Shown one piece after another: positions 6,140 to 8,525 of a stretch of 8,525 nt of DNA. Source of the stretch: Smithella sp. D17 (lineage in GTDB: Bacteria > Desulfobacterota > Syntrophia > Syntrophales > Smithellaceae); assembly GCA_000753945.1 (NCBI GenBank), contig JQOA01000026.1, positions 1-8,525 of the forward strand. The letters run 5' to 3'. Position numbers and translations under genes: made by a program. Every line of letters begins with the position of its first letter. Position 1 is the stretch's first letter. The notes under the pieces are model-generated. The model was not told where the DNA came from, made no database searches, and saw only the letters and a list, made by a program, of their open reading frames with translations.

Positions 6140-6298
6140 TTAAAAGAAATCTGTCATTGCCGGGCTTGACCCGGCAATCCAGTTTTTTATGCTTTCCTGT
6201 AATTCGAGTTTCACTGCCGCTTTGATATCATCTTTGATTTAGAATCAGTATAATGGCGTCAGTTGCAGCACCGCTTTTTTCATGTCCGCTATAGACGT
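6140..6298 (-). other. Degenerate reading frame after the HEPN gene
   Basis: On the minus strand the frame of the upstream HEPN gene continues past its TAA. Seventeen codons (including MKKAVLQLTPLY) end at TGA, two codons on there is a TAA, and then 32 open codons follow (IKDDIKAAVKLELQESIKN and beyond) to a final TAA at 6140-6142. The last part runs through the TTGCCGGG repeat. It could be a decayed gene tail or chance; I do not recognise it. Confidence 0.25.
6152..6188 (+). terminator. TTGCCGGG palindromic repeat, possible terminator of the ilv operon
   Basis: ATTGCCGGG (6156-6164) pairs perfectly with CCCGGCAAT (6170-6178) around a five-base loop. CCAG and then TTTTTT (6183-6188) follow. 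It belongs to the common TGTCATTGCCGGGCTTGACC type of dispersed repeat. The four bases between stem and T run weaken the terminator call, but no better candidate follows ilvD. Confidence 0.5.
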
Positions 6299-6844
6299 TT
6301 ATTTGGTCTTTTCTGACAAATCATTTATTAATTTTTCAAGATTTGATGTGATAGATAATCTATGGAATTTACGTTTTCCAATGAAAAGCAACGCTTCATC
6401 TAAAAAAGTTGAAACATCGTCTAATATATCTTTCAGATCTGTCCACTTAAAACCTGTTTCCTTTGCAAAATCCCTTGAGGTTATATTTTTGTCCCGATGA
6501 GCAATTACTTTGTTTCTGTACTTAAATAATATTCTTCCTCTCCTCCAGAGGTCATCAAAATCGATAAGATTTGTCTTGAATTTTGTATTAGTTGTTTTCT
6601 CTATTTCACTAATTAAAAATTTAAGACTAATAGAGTTTTCATCGTTATCAAAAACTGATGCTAGTTTCACGATAAAAGTAGTGTATAGGGCCGGTCTAAT
6701 CGTCTCAAATATATATAAATAATGGTTATAAACACTAACAATTCGTTTTCGATCAGGGTTTGTGCCTTTAAAAAACCACCATGCTTCATGACACATCCTT
6801 GCATGATTAATTGTTTGTTTTATATCGCCAAAAATCTGATCCAT
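6299..6844 (-). CDS. HEPN domain protein, AbiU2-like
   Basis: The 181-residue helical, soluble product has an N-terminal region with AWWFFKGTNPDRKR (21-34) and a HEPN-type motif RNKVIAH at 110-116 (Arg-Asn, five residues between Arg and His), followed by RDKNITSRDFAKE. HEPN proteins with an intact R-x(4-6)-H motif are commonly ribonucleases in toxin-antitoxin and phage-defence systems, and this one most resembles the AbiU2-like branch. The role here is inferred from that. No nucleotidyltransferase (MNT) partner is adjacent, so it may act alone. AGG lies 7 bases before the ATG. The gene is clearly more AT-rich than the ilv genes and sits beside gene scraps and repeats, which suggests acquisition by transfer. 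Confidence 0.6.
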   Translation of the reverse strand: MDQIFGDIKQTINHARMCHEAWWFFKGTNPDRKRIVSVYNHYLYIFETIRPALYTTFIVKLASVFDNDENSISLKFLISEIEKTTNTKFKTNLIDFDDLWRRGRILFKYRNKVIAHRDKNITSRDFAKETGFKWTDLKDILDDVSTFLDEALLFIGKRKFHRLSITSNLEKLINDLSEKTK

Positions 6845-6871
6845 GCAGTTACCTATTTATTGACCCAACAA

Positions 6872-7018
6872 TTAATATCCGAACTTTGTTTTCCCGATTA
6901 TTTTTGTATCTCTCTGGCTATGGCTTTTCTCGGTGTCTTTAATGTCGAGCCAGTTGAGAGCTTTTTTCTTGTTGTTGAAAAATTCGATAGGGACGCCTCT
7001 GTTATAGGCGACATTCAG
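6872..7018 (-). pseudogene. C-terminal fragment of an unidentified small protein
   Basis: The minus-strand frame is open for 48 codons ending in TAA at 6872-6874, but a TGA at 7019-7021 precedes it and no start codon is in frame. The encoded text includes VAYNRGVPIEFFNNKKKALN and then WLDIKD. The pattern of a strand, then F plus a short helix ending ALxWL, is typical of the C-terminal end of small STAS/SpoIIAA-like proteins. That likeness is tentative. The fragment lies between pldA and the HEPN gene and looks like the remains of a disrupted gene. Confidence 0.4.
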
Positions 7019-7061
7019 TCATCTTTTAATGTTTTGTTGTATCGATAACATATATTAATCG

Positions 7062-7076
7062 GTTGCATTATGCAAC
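7062..7076. repeat. 15-base palindrome downstream of pldA
   Basis: GTTGCAT (7062-7068) and ATGCAAC (7070-7076) are exact inverse copies around one T. It lies just beyond the pldA stop, but no T run follows on the minus strand, so a terminator role is doubtful. Confidence 0.35.
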
Positions 7077-7084
7077 AAAGAACA

Positions 7085-8296
7085 TCAGTTCCACTCTGCA
7101 ATCATGAATCCCACGCAGAACCGGTTGATACTTTTATTGTAATCCATGAGTCCTTCTCCATAACCATTGAAATACTGAAAGTAGAGACTGAACTTATCTG
7201 TGAGATATTTGTCTGCCCATTCAGGAGAAATAAGCAAATCCGGCAGAAGTTTACCAAAGGATGATGGTGGAATACTCCATTCAAGTTGTATGGCGCTCAG
7301 GTTTTCCTGTCTGAAATTATTTCGCAACATCGCCGCGAAACGCATATCTTTCAAGTAGAGTGTTGTCCATAGTTCTCCGTATCCCATATATCGGGTTATA
7401 TCGGGATTATCATCATTCGCTTCTTCTGGCAAACGGTACCATGTTTTCAGCAGGATATTGAAAGAGTCCTTTTTTTCGGTCCCCAACAGTTTTTCCAGAC
7501 CGAAATTGGCGACGATTCGATTCCAACTGCGGGAAAGTGGCTTGGAACGGCCATTGGATTGATGATTAAAGCCGACGTTTATAAATTGCAGTTTCGTTCC
7601 CATGAGACCGGGGATTTCATATTGAGTCCGGATATTCAGGATCCCTTCCGGTTCATAGTTCGTATCCCTGAAGGGCGCGGAGAAGGCGGAGTTATAAAAT
7701 TGCCAGAAAGAAAGCTGCGTGTAACCGATCCATAGATCCAAGCCTTTAATCGGTTTGTCTTTGCCCCAGACATCCTGAAGCGCCTGAAGCGGTTCCTGCA
7801 GAAAATCTTCCCATATTTTTGCTTTGAAACTGAGCTGAAATTTTGCCTCATTAAACTGTGCTTTAGCATGGGGATCATATTCCAGATTCGTTTCATCATT
7901 GGGTGACGAGTTGTAGGCTACCGGCAAAAAATAGTTCGAGCGATAGGGCCTGAGAGCGAAAGAATGAAGGCGATTGGTGGTAACTAAATCCCAGTATTTT
8001 TCATAAACAGAAAGAGGTGCTGGAGAGGTTGCTTGTTTTGTTTGGTTGACGGCCACGGATTTTTGTTCAACCTTTTTTTCAACAGGGTTCGCGATAACGG
8101 CATTTTTTGCAGAGAGTTGTTTTTTTGCCAGCTCGTCGAAGCATTGCAATCTTGCGTCATTGTTATCTTTGATGGCTGCGCATCTAGCCAGACTGTCGTC
8201 AATTTCAGCGGCGCTGCCGGGTAAAAAGGTAATCAGCACAATAAACAAGCAGGTCAGTATTATTCTAAATGGCGGTTCGATTTTTAGAATTTTCAT
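7085..8296 (-). CDS. pldA: Outer-membrane phospholipase A (OMPLA)
   Basis: This outer-membrane beta-barrel enzyme hydrolyses phospholipids that reach the outer leaflet, so it helps keep outer-membrane asymmetry. The 403-residue product opens with a signal peptide (MKILKIEPPFRIILTCLFIV, then a hydrophobic stretch to PGSAA, cleavage near residue 30). Next come CAAIKDNNDARLQCFDELAK (39-58), a low-complexity linker, and the barrel. Catalytic residues are H245 and S247 in FNHQSNGRS and N259 in SRSWNR, with the same spacing (+2, +14) as E. coli His142, Ser144, Asn156. DDNPDITRYMGY (295-306) and the C-terminal FNGYGEGLMDYN are also family marks. The barrel ends in MIAEWN, without the usual final aromatic residue. 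The start is chosen for the signal peptide; AGG lies only one base upstream, so translation may be weak. An in-frame ATG at 8359 adds a non-homologous extension. Confidence 0.9.
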   Translation of the reverse strand: MKILKIEPPFRIILTCLFIVLITFLPGSAAEIDDSLARCAAIKDNNDARLQCFDELAKKQLSAKNAVIANPVEKKVEQKSVAVNQTKQATSPAPLSVYEKYWDLVTTNRLHSFALRPYRSNYFLPVAYNSSPNDETNLEYDPHAKAQFNEAKFQLSFKAKIWEDFLQEPLQALQDVWGKDKPIKGLDLWIGYTQLSFWQFYNSAFSAPFRDTNYEPEGILNIRTQYEIPGLMGTKLQFINVGFNHQSNGRSKPLSRSWNRIVANFGLEKLLGTEKKDSFNILLKTWYRLPEEANDDNPDITRYMGYGELWTTLYLKDMRFAAMLRNNFRQENLSAIQLEWSIPPSSFGKLLPDLLISPEWADKYLTDKFSLYFQYFNGYGEGLMDYNKSINRFCVGFMIAEWN

Positions 8297-8469
8297 GCCT
8301 TTTGTATTTTCCCGAAGGAAAACTGGAAAAGTTCGAGGCCCTCGAACAACTTCGCGCATTGGAATATGGCTATAAAATCAAGGTTGTCATAACTCCCTAT
8401 GATTCTGTAGAAGTGGACAACAAGCAGGAACTGGAAAAAGTCCGCAGGATATTAACAGTCCAACAATAG
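8269..8469 (+). pseudogene. kdsB: 3' remnant of kdsB (CMP-KDO synthetase)
   Basis: From about 8299 to 8469 the plus strand encodes PEGKLEKFEALEQLRALEYG, then YKIKVV, then YDSVEVDNKQELEKVRRIL. This matches the conserved C-terminal end of 3-deoxy-manno-octulosonate cytidylyltransferase, which activates KDO for lipopolysaccharide. The intact enzyme is about 245 residues; only the last 50-60 are here. An in-frame TAA at 8266-8268 blocks any extension, and the sequence before about 8299 is the antisense of the pldA signal peptide. The first codons therefore do not belong to kdsB. The rest of the gene was presumably removed by a rearrangement with a breakpoint near 8300. A functional product is not expected. 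Confidence 0.8.
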
Positions 8470-8501
8470 TAACGACATTGGGCAGATGGCCACTATAGTC
8501 G

Positions 8502-8525
8502 TCACCCCGGCGGAGGCCGGGGTCC
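8502..8525 (+). repeat. ACCCCGGC palindromic intergenic repeat, cut by the window edge
   Basis: ACCCCGGC (8504-8511) pairs with GCCGGGGT (8516-8523) around GGAG. The form GTCACCCCGGCGGAGGCC is typical of dispersed repeats in proteobacterial genomes. It directly follows the kdsB remnant and may continue past the right edge. Confidence 0.65.

Noticed and set aside
6722..7048. A 108-codon plus-strand frame opposite the HEPN gene start
   Set aside because: It has no ribosome binding site or recognisable domain and runs across two minus-strand coding segments in AT-rich DNA.
8046..8375. A 109-codon plus-strand frame over the pldA N-terminus
   Set aside because: It is antisense to the signal peptide and N-terminal domain of pldA, and its tail is the kdsB remnant read in the wrong frame.

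Overview
This window looks like chromosomal DNA from a Gram-negative bacterium. The signs are an outer-membrane phospholipase A and a remnant of the CMP-KDO synthetase gene, both of which belong to cells with an LPS-bearing outer membrane. The style of the genes and the many short palindromic intergenic repeats (TCATTTCGA type, TTGCCGGG type, ACCCCGGC type) suggest a deltaproteobacterium-like lineage (Desulfobacterota, perhaps Syntrophales). That placement is an inference from impression, not a search result.

Positions 1-230 hold a small HicB-like antitoxin gene; its expected toxin partner would lie off the left edge. Positions 253-5986 are the core of the window, a branched-chain amino acid biosynthesis operon: promoter, leader peptide, attenuator, ilvB, ilvN, ilvC, ilvD. 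IlvB and IlvN are the catalytic and regulatory subunits of acetohydroxyacid synthase, IlvC is ketol-acid reductoisomerase and IlvD is dihydroxyacid dehydratase. Together they carry pyruvate or 2-ketobutyrate to the 2-keto acid precursors of valine, isoleucine and leucine; only the final transaminase is missing.

The most striking item is upstream of ilvB. An unannotated 33-codon ORF (314-415) has 14 Ile, Leu or Val codons among codons 10-25. It runs into a chain of four mutually exclusive RNA hairpins (391-446, 433-461, 455-484, 477-510), the last followed by six T residues. This is the layout of a ribosome-mediated transcription attenuator, and the pairing logic is consistent: stalling on Ile/Leu/Val codons favours read-through, and complete translation favours termination.

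IlvB and ilvN are separated by about 340 bases packed with palindromic repeats. Just before ilvN lies a second promoter-like sequence that resembles the one before the leader. IlvN carries Asp where valine-sensitive enzymes usually have Gly in the valine-binding loop, which hints at weakened feedback inhibition.

Positions 5987-6298 are intergenic, with a long imperfect palindrome and a TTGCCGGG hairpin that may terminate the operon. Positions 6299-7018 look like a small AT-rich accessory island on the minus strand: a HEPN-domain (AbiU2-like) protein and the C-terminal scrap of another gene. Positions 7085-8296 (minus) encode the outer-membrane phospholipase A. Its start region runs into a plus-strand fragment holding only the last 50-60 codons of kdsB, which marks an old rearrangement. 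The window ends inside another palindromic repeat.
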